The translations under genes and the position numbers were made by a program. Of a stretch of DNA of 64,000 nucleotides, positions 27,462 through 34,980 are shown piece by piece (position 1 is the first letter of the stretch; every line of letters starts with the position of its first letter). Where the stretch lies: NCBI RefSeq assembly GCF_047730165.1, contig NZ_CP159834.1:620001-684000 (forward strand), given 5' to 3'. The notes beneath the pieces were generated by a model. It was given only the letters and a program-made list of their open reading frames with translations, did not search any database and was not told the DNA's origin. Source of the DNA: Patiriisocius sp047730165. GTDB taxonomy: Bacteria; Bacteroidota; Bacteroidia; Flavobacteriales; Flavobacteriaceae.

Positions 27462-28601
27462 ATGTCAAGCAACAGTAAATTAAAAGAAGTCGCACTCGTT
27501 TTTTTTAAACTAGGTTGCTTTGCTTTTGGAGGTCCGGCTGCGCATATTGCGATGATGGAAGATGAAGTGGTCACCAAGCGTAAATGGATGACGCGCGATC
27601 ATTACTTAGACTTAATAGGCGCCACAAACCTCATCCCAGGACCTAATAGCACAGAGATGACTATGCACTGTGGTCACGAGCGCGCCGGGAAAAAAGGACT
27701 CTTTGTTGCAGGCATATCATTTATATTCCCTGCGGTTTTTATCACAGGTCTTCTTGCCTATCTCTATGTAAATTACGGGACGCTTCCAGAAGTAGCGCCT
27801 TTTATAAAAGGGATTCAGCCAGCGGTTTTAGTCATTATTGCATCTGCTATATTAAAGCTTGGGAAAAAGGCTTTAAAAAACTGGGAGCTCGCCATTATTG
27901 GAATCTTAGTCCTAGCAGCTAGTCTATTGGGCATTCACGAAGTGGTCGCATTATTAATTGGCGGACTTCTCGGCGGGCTATATTTCTTTCTGAAAAGTAA
28001 AACGCGTGGCAAAACCCTTTCAAGTGTTGCCCCATTACTCTTGCCTTTTTTTACTTCGGAAACGTTAACTCACATTGGAACGCTCAAGATATTTTTAACC
28101 TTCTTAAAAGTAGGTAGTATTCTCTACGGAAGTGGTTACGTACTTTTCGCCTACCTAGACGCAGAACTCGTTGCCACAGGACTCCTAAGTAATGCAGAAC
28201 TGTTAGACGCCATAGGAATTGGGCAATTTACACCAGGCCCTGTTTTATCTACCGCTACATTCATAGGGTATCAATTAGGTGGATTCTGGGGCTGTATCGC
28301 AGCAACTGCAGGTATGTTTTTACCCTCCTTTTTATTCGTCCTTATCTTAAATCCTTTTATCCCTAACATGCGGAAATCACGCATACTAGGGTATTTCTTA
28401 GACTCTGTAAACGTCGCTGCGGTTGCTGTGATGTTGGCTGTGCTTGTTACGATGAGTAGTGCCACCTTAATAGATTGGCAATCGATTTTAATTGCCATTG
28501 TTTCTATATTATTCGTTTTTGGCCCAAAAAAGATTTCGGTAATTTGGGTAATTATTATGGGTGCTGTTCTTGGATATTTGGGTATCTTTTTGCCTTTCTA
28601 A
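27462..28601 (+). CDS. chrA: ChrA-family chromate/anion transporter
   Basis: 379-residue inner-membrane protein with the two homologous CHR halves of the long-chain CHR family. The first half has FFKLGCFAFGGPAAHIAMMEDEVV and GPNSTEMTMHCGHERAGKKG. The second half has FLKVGSILYGSGYVLFAYLDAELV and GIGQFTPGPVLSTATFIGY. About 10-11 hydrophobic segments are visible. Members export chromate, but many environmental homologues probably handle sulfate or other oxyanions, so the substrate here is uncertain. It follows the phosphate block but is separated from it by a terminator hairpin. Confidence 0.88.
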   Translation: MSSNSKLKEVALVFFKLGCFAFGGPAAHIAMMEDEVVTKRKWMTRDHYLDLIGATNLIPGPNSTEMTMHCGHERAGKKGLFVAGISFIFPAVFITGLLAYLYVNYGTLPEVAPFIKGIQPAVLVIIASAILKLGKKALKNWELAIIGILVLAASLLGIHEVVALLIGGLLGGLYFFLKSKTRGKTLSSVAPLLLPFFTSETLTHIGTLKIFLTFLKVGSILYGSGYVLFAYLDAELVATGLLSNAELLDAIGIGQFTPGPVLSTATFIGYQLGGFWGCIAATAGMFLPSFLFVLILNPFIPNMRKSRILGYFLDSVNVAAVAVMLAVLVTMSSATLIDWQSILIAIVSILFVFGPKKISVIWVIIMGAVLGYLGIFLPF

Positions 28602-28703
28602 ACGTGAGCAGTAAGACTGTTACGATAAAAGAGGAAAGACGAAAGACTTTCTTTTGCAGTCGTTTCATACACATCTAGCAAAACCAATCAAAAACACCTA
28701 AGC

Positions 28704-29423
28704 ATGAAAATTAGCACCCAGCAGACCTTACTATTTATTGTTACGCTTGTATGTCTCACCTTCTATAACACTATGAATGCTCAAGAATTAACGGGTGCTG
28801 AGTTATTAGAAAAGGCGATTAAATATCACGATCCTTTTAATCACTGGAGCCAATTTAACGGAAACCTTAATATCACGATGACAATGCCTGAGGGGGCTCC
28901 GAGAGTTAGCGATGTCGCTATTAACTTACCTGAAGAGTATTTCAGCGTTACAGCCGTGAGGGACACAACGTCGACCACATACACGCTACAAAAATCTATT
29001 TGCACCACTTCTATTAAAGAAGCACCAGAAGAAGGGGAAAGAACACCTTGTGAGACTGCAGCTCTTTACAAAAACTACTATACCTACCTCTATGGTCTTC
29101 CTATGAAGCTAAAGGATGATGGCACTCACATTTCCGAAGTCGTAGAACGAAAGTCTTTTAAAGGAAAAGAATATCTCGTGCTTAAAGCCAGCTATGATGA
29201 AGCAGTAGGTAGCGATGTTTGGTATTTTTATTTTAATCCAGAAACCTACGCCATGGAGATCTACCAGTTTTTCAAAACAGAAAATGGTGCCATGAAAAAG
29301 GACTCTGGTGAGTATATTTTATTATCAGAGCTAACAAGTATCAACAAAATAAAATTTCCGAAGATACGTGCTTGGTATTATAATACCGATGATAAATATC
29401 TAGGGACTGACACCCTAAATTAA
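28704..29423 (+). CDS. DUF6503 family secreted protein
   Basis: 239 residues with a signal peptide ending NTMNAQ. The mature part matches the Bacteroidota DUF6503 pattern: ELLEKAIKYHDPFNHWSQFNG at the start, a middle CTTSIKEAPEEGERTPCETA with a likely disulfide, and KDDGTHISEVVERKSFKGKEYLVLKASYDEAVGSDVWYFYFNPETYAME. The fold is probably a lipoprotein-carrier-like beta sheet. Function is unknown. It stands alone; the 635 bases after it precede nrdB. Confidence 0.8.
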   Translation: MKISTQQTLLFIVTLVCLTFYNTMNAQELTGAELLEKAIKYHDPFNHWSQFNGNLNITMTMPEGAPRVSDVAINLPEEYFSVTAVRDTTSTTYTLQKSICTTSIKEAPEEGERTPCETAALYKNYYTYLYGLPMKLKDDGTHISEVVERKSFKGKEYLVLKASYDEAVGSDVWYFYFNPETYAMEIYQFFKTENGAMKKDSGEYILLSELTSINKIKFPKIRAWYYNTDDKYLGTDTLN

Positions 29424-29966
29424 TAAAATTAAAAGGTGACTCTGCTCTTATTCCCTAAGCCTATATCGCTCATTATTGAGGTGTTTTAAACACTGGATTT
29501 AAGGGTGTAGTTTTATAATTTAATGCCCCTTTAGGAGTGAATAAAATTTGTAACACTGCGTGTCAACTAACAACATACAAATAAGGGCGCCTACCTAATC
29601 TTCCCACAATACAAACTAAAGTTAAAACCGACTTTACATAATCATTAGCCCAATCGCTCTTTTGAGCGATGCTTAGCACTCAAACGCTTACAAATAAATA
29701 AATTAAGATTAAAATTAAGCAATAGTCTTATTTTGTGATAGTTACACCTAAAAAGGCGAGCGTATTTCTCCTATTTCTCTCATAGTCTTTAGTCGATATT
29801 GCGGGTTTAAAGCCCTAATATTTATTGAGAAAAATTAAATTTTCATACAAATCAAATTCCGAATATTGAAAAACAAAAACAATAGTTCTTAACAAATCTG
29901 TGTTGATATTTAGAATTTTGACGTGAACTCCTATTTTTATTGAGTACTTAACGTTTTGTTAATAAC
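29424..29966. other. Gene-free interval upstream of the nrd operon
   Basis: No convincing coding frame is seen on either strand. It contains a palindrome GTGTTTTAAACAC (29481-29493) and a perfect hairpin ATCGCTC, TTTT, GAGCGAT (29653-29670) without a T tail, and otherwise A+T-rich sequence. The right end carries the nrdB promoter region described separately. Confidence 0.5.
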
Positions 29967-30001
29967 CGTGTTGAGAACACGATATAATTATCTTCATTTT
30001 G
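29967..30001 (+). promoter_or_regulatory. nrdB promoter with overlapping inverted-repeat operator
   Basis: TTG (29971-29973), a 20-base spacer and TCATTTTG (29994-30001, one mismatch to TANNTTTG) form a promoter 58 bases before the nrdB ATG. The -33 TTG lies inside a perfect inverted repeat CGTGTTGAGAACACG (29967-29981). A related CTGTGTTGATA occurs at 29898. NrdR is the obvious candidate repressor of such a site, but the sequence is not a full match to the standard NrdR box. Confidence 0.45.
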
Positions 30002-30058
30002 TCTCAAAATTAATAAGATATTTACCTATCATTATAGAACAAACTACGACTCACAAAT

Positions 30059-31333
30059 ATGGAAATCACACACATTATAAAGCGAGATTTTACTACAAAA
30101 TCTTTTCATCTAGACAAAATAACCGCTGCTGTAGTAAAAGCGATGAGTATAAGTAGTGCAGGAACTGAAGAGGACGCGCAAAATGTAGCAATCGCCGTTT
30201 ACAAGGTATTACTGGGGCGTAAGGAAAATGACGAAAGCTATACTCCAACTATTGAAGAGGTGCAAGATATTGTCGAAACAAAATTAATGGAATGCGGTTT
30301 TCCTGAAGTTGCAAAAGCATACATCTTATACCGTAATAAAAGAGCACAAGAGCGCAAGACAGATATTTTTGAGAGACGCATTAGCCTTAAGCCTTATGAG
30401 TATCCTCAATTGTATGATTATGTTCCTGCCATACGTCATTCTTATTGGATTCATACAGAATTTAATTTCACAAGTGATATCCAGGATTTTAAAACAAGAT
30501 TAAATGACGTGGAGCGTGGCGCTATAAAAAACACAATGCTTGCTATTTCTCAAATTGAGGTAGCGGTAAAAAATTTCTGGGGTGATTTACATCAAAGAAT
30601 GCCAAAACCAGAAATAGGTGCGGTAGGATCTACGTTTGCAGAAAGTGAAGTGCGTCACGCAGATGCGTACTCACACCTTCTTGAGATTTTAGGTCTGAAC
30701 AAAGAATTTAAAGCACTTAAAAAGAAACCCGTTATTATGAAGCGTGTGCAATATTTAGAATCTGCACTGCGCAACTCTAAAAGTGACGACAATGAAGAAT
30801 ATGCTGAAGCAGTATTATTATTCTCTCTATTTATAGAGCACGTATCATTATTCTCACAGTTCTTGATTATCATGGCTTTTAACAAGCACAAGAACATGCT
30901 TAAAGGTATTTCTAATGTAGTAGAAGCGACGTCAAAAGAAGAACAGATTCACGGTGATTTTGGAATAGAGCTTATATTGATTCTTAAAGATGAACACCCA
31001 GAGTGGTTTACACCAGAATATCACGCAAACATACAACGCCTATGTAGAGATGCGTTTGAAGCAGAAGTAGATTTAGTAGATTGGATTTTTGAAGAAGGTG
31101 AAGTAGACTTTTTACCTAAAAAAGTAATTAACGAATTTCTTAAAAATCGTTTTAACAAATCACTTGAAAGTATCGGTGTTGAGAAAGTCTTTGACGTAGA
31201 TGAAAAACTCGTCAGAGAAACTGAATGGTTTGACGATGAAATCATAGGGACTAAACACGGTGACTTTTTCGTTAAAAGATCCGTAAACTACAGTAAAAGA
31301 ACACAAAGTATAACTAGCGACGACCTTTTTTAA
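30059..31333 (+). CDS. nrdB: Ribonucleotide reductase class I beta subunit with N-terminal ATP-cone
   Basis: 424-residue radical-generating subunit. Residues about 1-95 are an ATP-cone (IIKRDFTTKSFHLDKITAAV, then KVLLGRKE and EVQDIVETKLMECGF), a domain normally found on NrdA. The ferritin-like part follows, with metal ligands in ISQIEVAVKNFW and ESEVRHADAY and in later EEQIHGDFG helices; a Tyr occupies the position four after the second-site His. NrdB proteins with this architecture are known from flavobacteria (Leeuwenhoekiella blandensis), where dATP binding to the cone tetramerises NrdB and shuts the enzyme off. Flavobacterial relatives use a dimanganese (class Id) cofactor; I infer the same here. 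nrdA starts one base after the stop. Confidence 0.95.
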   Translation: MEITHIIKRDFTTKSFHLDKITAAVVKAMSISSAGTEEDAQNVAIAVYKVLLGRKENDESYTPTIEEVQDIVETKLMECGFPEVAKAYILYRNKRAQERKTDIFERRISLKPYEYPQLYDYVPAIRHSYWIHTEFNFTSDIQDFKTRLNDVERGAIKNTMLAISQIEVAVKNFWGDLHQRMPKPEIGAVGSTFAESEVRHADAYSHLLEILGLNKEFKALKKKPVIMKRVQYLESALRNSKSDDNEEYAEAVLLFSLFIEHVSLFSQFLIIMAFNKHKNMLKGISNVVEATSKEEQIHGDFGIELILILKDEHPEWFTPEYHANIQRLCRDAFEAEVDLVDWIFEEGEVDFLPKKVINEFLKNRFNKSLESIGVEKVFDVDEKLVRETEWFDDEIIGTKHGDFFVKRSVNYSKRTQSITSDDLF

Positions 31334-31334
31334 T

Positions 31335-33122
31335 ATGATCCAACAAGACAAAACCTCCTCACAAGTAGACCAAAAAGCTACTAATACAAATGACGCCTTA
31401 CTAGCGGCAAGAAAAGAAGCGCTATCTAAAGGCGAGTCTAGCGACGATAGTTTTTTATGGCTTAACAAGAACAGCCGTGACTTTCTAGAAGCTGGATATC
31501 TCACAGAAGGCGTAAGCCCTGAGCAGCGCATTAGAGAAGTTGCGGAGCGCGCAGAAGAAATTCTGGGAATGCCCGGGTATGCAGATAAATTTTATGGCTA
31601 TATGTCTGAGGGATACTACTCACTAGCATCTCCTGTATGGTCTAACTTCGGAAAAAAGCGTGGCTTGCCTATTAGCTGCTTTGGATCTCACATAGATGAT
31701 GATATTGGGAACATACTTTACACGCAGTCTGAAGTAGGGATGATGTCTAAGCTAGGTGGAGGTACTTCTGGTTATTTCGGGAAAATACGTCCTCGTGGTG
31801 CTGCTATAAAAAATAACGGAGAAGCATCTGGTGCAGTACATATCATGCGCTTGTTTGAATCTATGGTAGATGTTGTGAGTCAAGGGTCTGTGCGTCGCGG
31901 TCGTTTTTCTCCATACTTACCTATAGATCATGGAGATATTATGGAATTCCTAGAAATAGGAGGTGAAGGAAACCCAATTCAAGAATTGACCCACGGAGTA
32001 ACAGTTACAAATGCGTGGATGGATGCCATGATTGCGGGAGATCAAGAAAAAAGAACAGTCTGGGCAAAAGTATTGCAGAGTCGTGGCGAGATGGGCTACC
32101 CATACATTTTCTTTACAGACAATGCAAACAATAACGCTCCAGACGTTTATCAAGACAAGAACCACCCGATATATGCTAGTAACTTGTGTACAGAGATTAT
32201 GCTTCCGTCTAATCACGATTGGTCTTTTGTATGCGTACTTTCTAGTATCAACGTATTGCACTATGACAAATGGAAAGACACAGATGCAGTAGAAACAATG
32301 GTATATTTCTTAGATGCCGTGATTACAGAATTCTTACAAAAACTAGAATCGTATAAGAACTCTGAAAACAGAGAAGATCGCCAGACGTTCTTGTTTATGG
32401 AGCGTGCTTATAACTTTGCAAAAGAAAATAGAGCATTAGGTCTTGGCGTATTAGGATGGCATTCTTTACTACAATCTAAAAAACATGCTTTCAATAGTCA
32501 AGAAGCGTTTGATCTAAACAGTGAAATCTTTAGAAAGATAAAAGAGAAGTCTTATAAAGCCTCTGAAGAGCTTGCAGATGTCTTTGGAGAGCCAGAAGTA
32601 TTAAAAGGATATGGACGTAGAAATGCCACTTTAAATGCAGTAGCCCCTACCACATCTTCAGCCTTTATCTTAGGACAAGTGTCTCAAGGTATTGAGCCTA
32701 TATGGTCTAATATATATGTGAAGGACATTGCTAAAATTAAAACAACAATCAAGAATCCGTTTTTAGTAGAATTACTGCAAGAAAAAGGAATGGACACAAG
32801 AGAAGTATGGTTAGATATACGCGACAGAGATGGTTCTGTACAACATCTTGACTTCTTGACGGAAAATGAAAAAAACGTCTTTAAGACCTATTCTGAAATA
32901 GACCAGATGGATATTATATACCAAGCTGCTAACCGTCAAAATCACATTGACCAAGGACAGTCTGTTAATATCATTGTTCATCCAGATACGCCAACTAAAG
33001 AGATCAACAAAATACATGTTACTGCATGGAAACTAGGATTAAAATCTTTGTATTACCAGCACAGTATGAACGCAGCGCAAAAATTTAAACAAAAGAAAGA
33101 TTGCGCAAGTTGTGAAGCATAA
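31335..33122 (+). CDS. nrdA: Ribonucleotide reductase class I alpha (catalytic) subunit, no ATP-cone
   Basis: 595-residue catalytic subunit reducing ribonucleoside diphosphates. Essential residues are visible: SCFGS (redox Cys), SNLCTEI (Asn, thiyl Cys, Glu), FVCVLSSIN (second redox Cys), SLYYQHS (the Tyr-Tyr radical relay) and the C-terminal CASCEA swinging pair. The N-terminus begins directly with the ten-helix barrel lead-in and has no ATP-cone, which instead sits on NrdB. It is much shorter than E. coli NrdA (about 760). It is co-transcribed with nrdB in the order B-A and is followed by a strong terminator. Confidence 0.96.
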   Translation: MIQQDKTSSQVDQKATNTNDALLAARKEALSKGESSDDSFLWLNKNSRDFLEAGYLTEGVSPEQRIREVAERAEEILGMPGYADKFYGYMSEGYYSLASPVWSNFGKKRGLPISCFGSHIDDDIGNILYTQSEVGMMSKLGGGTSGYFGKIRPRGAAIKNNGEASGAVHIMRLFESMVDVVSQGSVRRGRFSPYLPIDHGDIMEFLEIGGEGNPIQELTHGVTVTNAWMDAMIAGDQEKRTVWAKVLQSRGEMGYPYIFFTDNANNNAPDVYQDKNHPIYASNLCTEIMLPSNHDWSFVCVLSSINVLHYDKWKDTDAVETMVYFLDAVITEFLQKLESYKNSENREDRQTFLFMERAYNFAKENRALGLGVLGWHSLLQSKKHAFNSQEAFDLNSEIFRKIKEKSYKASEELADVFGEPEVLKGYGRRNATLNAVAPTTSSAFILGQVSQGIEPIWSNIYVKDIAKIKTTIKNPFLVELLQEKGMDTREVWLDIRDRDGSVQHLDFLTENEKNVFKTYSEIDQMDIIYQAANRQNHIDQGQSVNIIVHPDTPTKEINKIHVTAWKLGLKSLYYQHSMNAAQKFKQKKDCASCEA

Positions 33123-33136
33123 GTAATAGATGCAAC

Positions 33137-33180
33137 ATGGGTCCCTAACAACAATCAAGTTGATTAGGGACCCATTTTTT
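33137..33180 (+). terminator. Terminator of the nrdBA operon
   Basis: ATGGGTCCCTAA (33137-33148) pairs perfectly with TTAGGGACCCAT (33164-33175), followed by TTTTT. Confidence 0.93.
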
Positions 33181-33223
33181 GTTTTAAGTGTATTGAATTT
33201 ATAATATTTCTGAAGTAATACGG

Positions 33224-33793
33224 CTAGAAATCATGTTTCGCTGCCACCTTCTCTAACTCGGCATACCAGTATTTCCCAAACTTGCGAATTAAAGCCTCTT
33301 TCACAAATTTATAGACAGGTACTTTAAGCTCTTTCCCTAAAGTACAAGCATCATTGCAAATAGGCCATTTGTGATAATTCACAGCTGCAAACTCACTATA
33401 ATCCTGAACGCGTACTGGGTATAAGTGACAAGAGATTGGTTTTTTGAAAGATACCTCACCAGCATTATAAGCGTCTTCTATACCGCAACTTGCAGTACCG
33501 TTCTCCTTGAAAGCCACATAGGCACACTCAGCCCCATTTACAAGTGGTGTCTCCAGTTCGTCTCTTTTAGAAAGAACGTGGGTTCCTACGGCTTCAATTA
33601 CAGCGATACCTTCTGGTCTTAAAAAAGGTTTCACTTTAGGATAAATCTCTTTTAAAATCTGAACCTCCTCATCAGTAACTGGCGCTCCCGCTTCTCCTGA
33701 TACACAACACTCTCCTTTACAAGCCCCTAGATTACAAACAAATTCTTTCTCGATGAGATCTTCAGATACAATGGTTTTTCCTAATTGAAACAT
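33224..33793 (-). CDS. DUF3109 family cysteine-rich protein
   Basis: 189 residues with ten conserved-looking cysteines: FVCNLGACKGECCVSGEAGAP at the start, then CAYV, CGIEDAY, ISCHLYPVRV and WPICNDACTLG. This matches DUF3109, relatives of the YkgJ/UPF0153 'putative zinc- or iron-chelating' families. The spacing suggests one or more metal or Fe-S sites. The protein is cytoplasmic by composition. Function is unknown. A probable structured RNA with a terminator lies just upstream on the same strand. Confidence 0.85.
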   Translation of the reverse strand: MFQLGKTIVSEDLIEKEFVCNLGACKGECCVSGEAGAPVTDEEVQILKEIYPKVKPFLRPEGIAVIEAVGTHVLSKRDELETPLVNGAECAYVAFKENGTASCGIEDAYNAGEVSFKKPISCHLYPVRVQDYSEFAAVNYHKWPICNDACTLGKELKVPVYKFVKEALIRKFGKYWYAELEKVAAKHDF

Positions 33794-33843
33794 GGTACAA
33801 ACCTACGATTTTTCAAATCGAAAATGAAACTGAAAATGGAATA

Positions 33844-33874
33844 CAATAAAAAACAAATCCTCCCTTCAGGATTT
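33844..33874 (-). terminator. Minus-strand terminator upstream of the DUF3109 gene
   Basis: On the minus strand AAATCC, loop TGAAGGGA, GGATTT is followed by GTTTTTTATTG. It ends about 50 bases before the DUF3109 start codon, so it terminates an independent upstream RNA or acts as an attenuator. Confidence 0.65.
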
Positions 33875-34070
33875 AATGGATGACTCATACAAAACTAAAA
33901 ATCATTTCTTAATAATAAATAAATCCGAAACATAATCTTCCGTGCTACGAGGGAAAGTAGCTCTTGGCGGGCAACATTAAACGAAACTGAATAATGTATC
34001 TCCCGAAAGACGGTAGAGGAACTTTCTTAGTTCAAATAACAATGACTTATCTATCCGGTGGCTAGACAGA
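33845..34070 (-). ncRNA. Candidate structured non-coding RNA
   Basis: No coding frame is visible, but paired elements are dense. On the minus strand TCTACCGT (34017-34010) pairs with ACGGAAGA (33943-33936, one mismatch) to enclose two hairpins. One has arms CGGG...ACATTA and TAATGT...CCCG, between 34005 and 33968; the other is GCTAC, TTTCCCTC loop, GTAGC (33961-33944). A further hairpin GAACT, AAGAA, AGTTC lies 5' (34033-34019), and a terminator is at the 3' end. A closing stem with an internal loop carrying a side hairpin recalls 6S RNA, and a flavobacterial 6S-like family (6S-Flavo) is known, but I cannot test identity. A riboswitch for DUF3109 is the alternative. The 5' end is approximate. 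Confidence 0.45.
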
Positions 34071-34141
34071 TTATTACCTATATTGGTTTAATTTTAACGT
34101 ACTTTAGGCACTATTAACTTTAGACACTAACTTAAATAAAG

Positions 34142-34149
34142 TAATTTTG
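34142..34149 (+). promoter_or_regulatory. -7 promoter element of marC
   Basis: TAATTTTG is an exact TANNTTTG match 54 bases before the MarC start, with no TTG at ideal spacing. Confidence 0.5.
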
Positions 34150-34160
34150 CATTTCATCTA

Positions 34161-34220
34161 ATGCAACAAATAAAAACATCCGCGGTTGGCACGGAGCCTA
34201 AATATGAATTTCAATTTTAA
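34161..34220 (+). CDS. Possible 19-residue leader peptide overlapping the marC start
   Basis: ATG 34161 opens a short frame, MQQIKTSAVGTEPKYEFQF, that ends 14 bases inside marC in another frame. It lies about 12 bases after the -7 element, so it would be the first start codon on the transcript, and its A-rich start context (caacaaataaaaa) is typical of flavobacterial genes. It may be translated and couple to marC, or be chance. Confidence 0.25.
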   Translation: MQQIKTSAVGTEPKYEFQF

Positions 34221-34785
34221 AGAAATAGCGACAGCAACCATGGTGCTTTTTGCCGTGATTGATATTATAGGCAGCATTCCTATAATCATCTCGTTGAAGG
34301 AAAAATCTGGAAAAATTAAAAGTGGTCGTGCTTCAATTATTGCTGCAGTCGTCCTTATTGTTTTTCTATTTGTAGGAGAACGCATATTAAATTTGATAGG
34401 CATTAACGTTTATGAATTTGCTGTTGCAGGTTCCTTTATTCTATTTTTTATTGCTTTGGAAATGATTCTAGGCATCAAGCTTTTTAAACAAGATGAAGAA
34501 ACCTTGGGCTCGGCAACGGTATTCCCGATCGCCTTCCCTATTGTAGCTGGACCAGGAAGTTTAACCTCTTTACTCTCGCTACGCGCAGAATACTCTATAG
34601 AAAATATAATCGTCGCCATACTTGTAAACGTAGTTGTCGTGTTTATTGTGCTCCGAACTTCTGGCAGTCTACAGCGTTTTTTAGGAAAGAACGGAATTGC
34701 AATTATCGAAAAAGTTTTTGGTGTAATTCTACTAGCGATTGCCGTAAAACTCTTTACATCTAATATCCAATTACTTTTTATATGA
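34204..34785 (+). CDS. MarC family integral membrane protein
   Basis: 193 residues from ATG 34204 (MNFNFKEIATATMVLFAVIDIIGSIPI); a TTG at 34186 is in frame but adds only MARSLN and is less likely. Six hydrophobic segments and the family motifs DIIGSIPI, FPIAFPIVAGPGSLTSLL and ARVKLF-like end (AIAVKLFTSNIQ) identify the MarC (UPF0056) family. MarC proteins were once linked to multiple antibiotic resistance without firm evidence; the substrate is unknown. The stop overlaps the next start as ATGA. Confidence 0.88.
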   Translation: MNFNFKEIATATMVLFAVIDIIGSIPIIISLKEKSGKIKSGRASIIAAVVLIVFLFVGERILNLIGINVYEFAVAGSFILFFIALEMILGIKLFKQDEETLGSATVFPIAFPIVAGPGSLTSLLSLRAEYSIENIIVAILVNVVVVFIVLRTSGSLQRFLGKNGIAIIEKVFGVILLAIAVKLFTSNIQLLFI

Positions 34786-34976
34786 AAATCTTTATCTATA
34801 TTATCATAGCGCTTTCTGCTGTAATGCTCATTTTCAATTTGACCAAACTAGATTTTGACCATCTTTTTGACGGTGATAGTAGTGTCGCTCTTATTGGTGT
34901 ATTTGCCGCAGCTTGCGCCATAGCTTTGATGTGCATTCTTCTTGTGTCAAGAAAAATAGCGAAGAAAAGCAAGTGA
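34782..34976 (+). CDS. Small membrane protein coupled to marC
   Basis: 64 residues, start overlapping the marC stop (ATGA), which implies translational coupling. Two hydrophobic helices (about residues 3-20 and 35-57) flank an acidic loop LDFDHLFDGDSS, and the C-terminus is basic (RKIAKKSK). I do not recognise a named family. It ends 4 bases before the convergent protease gene. Confidence 0.75.
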   Translation: MKIFIYIIIALSAVMLIFNLTKLDFDHLFDGDSSVALIGVFAAACAIALMCILLVSRKIAKKSK

Positions 34977-34980
34977 TAAA

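Noticed and set aside
33850..34070. RNase P RNA, tmRNA or a tRNA in the structured region
   Set aside because: The universal RNase P and tmRNA sequence blocks and any tRNA arms are absent; length is too short for RNase P.
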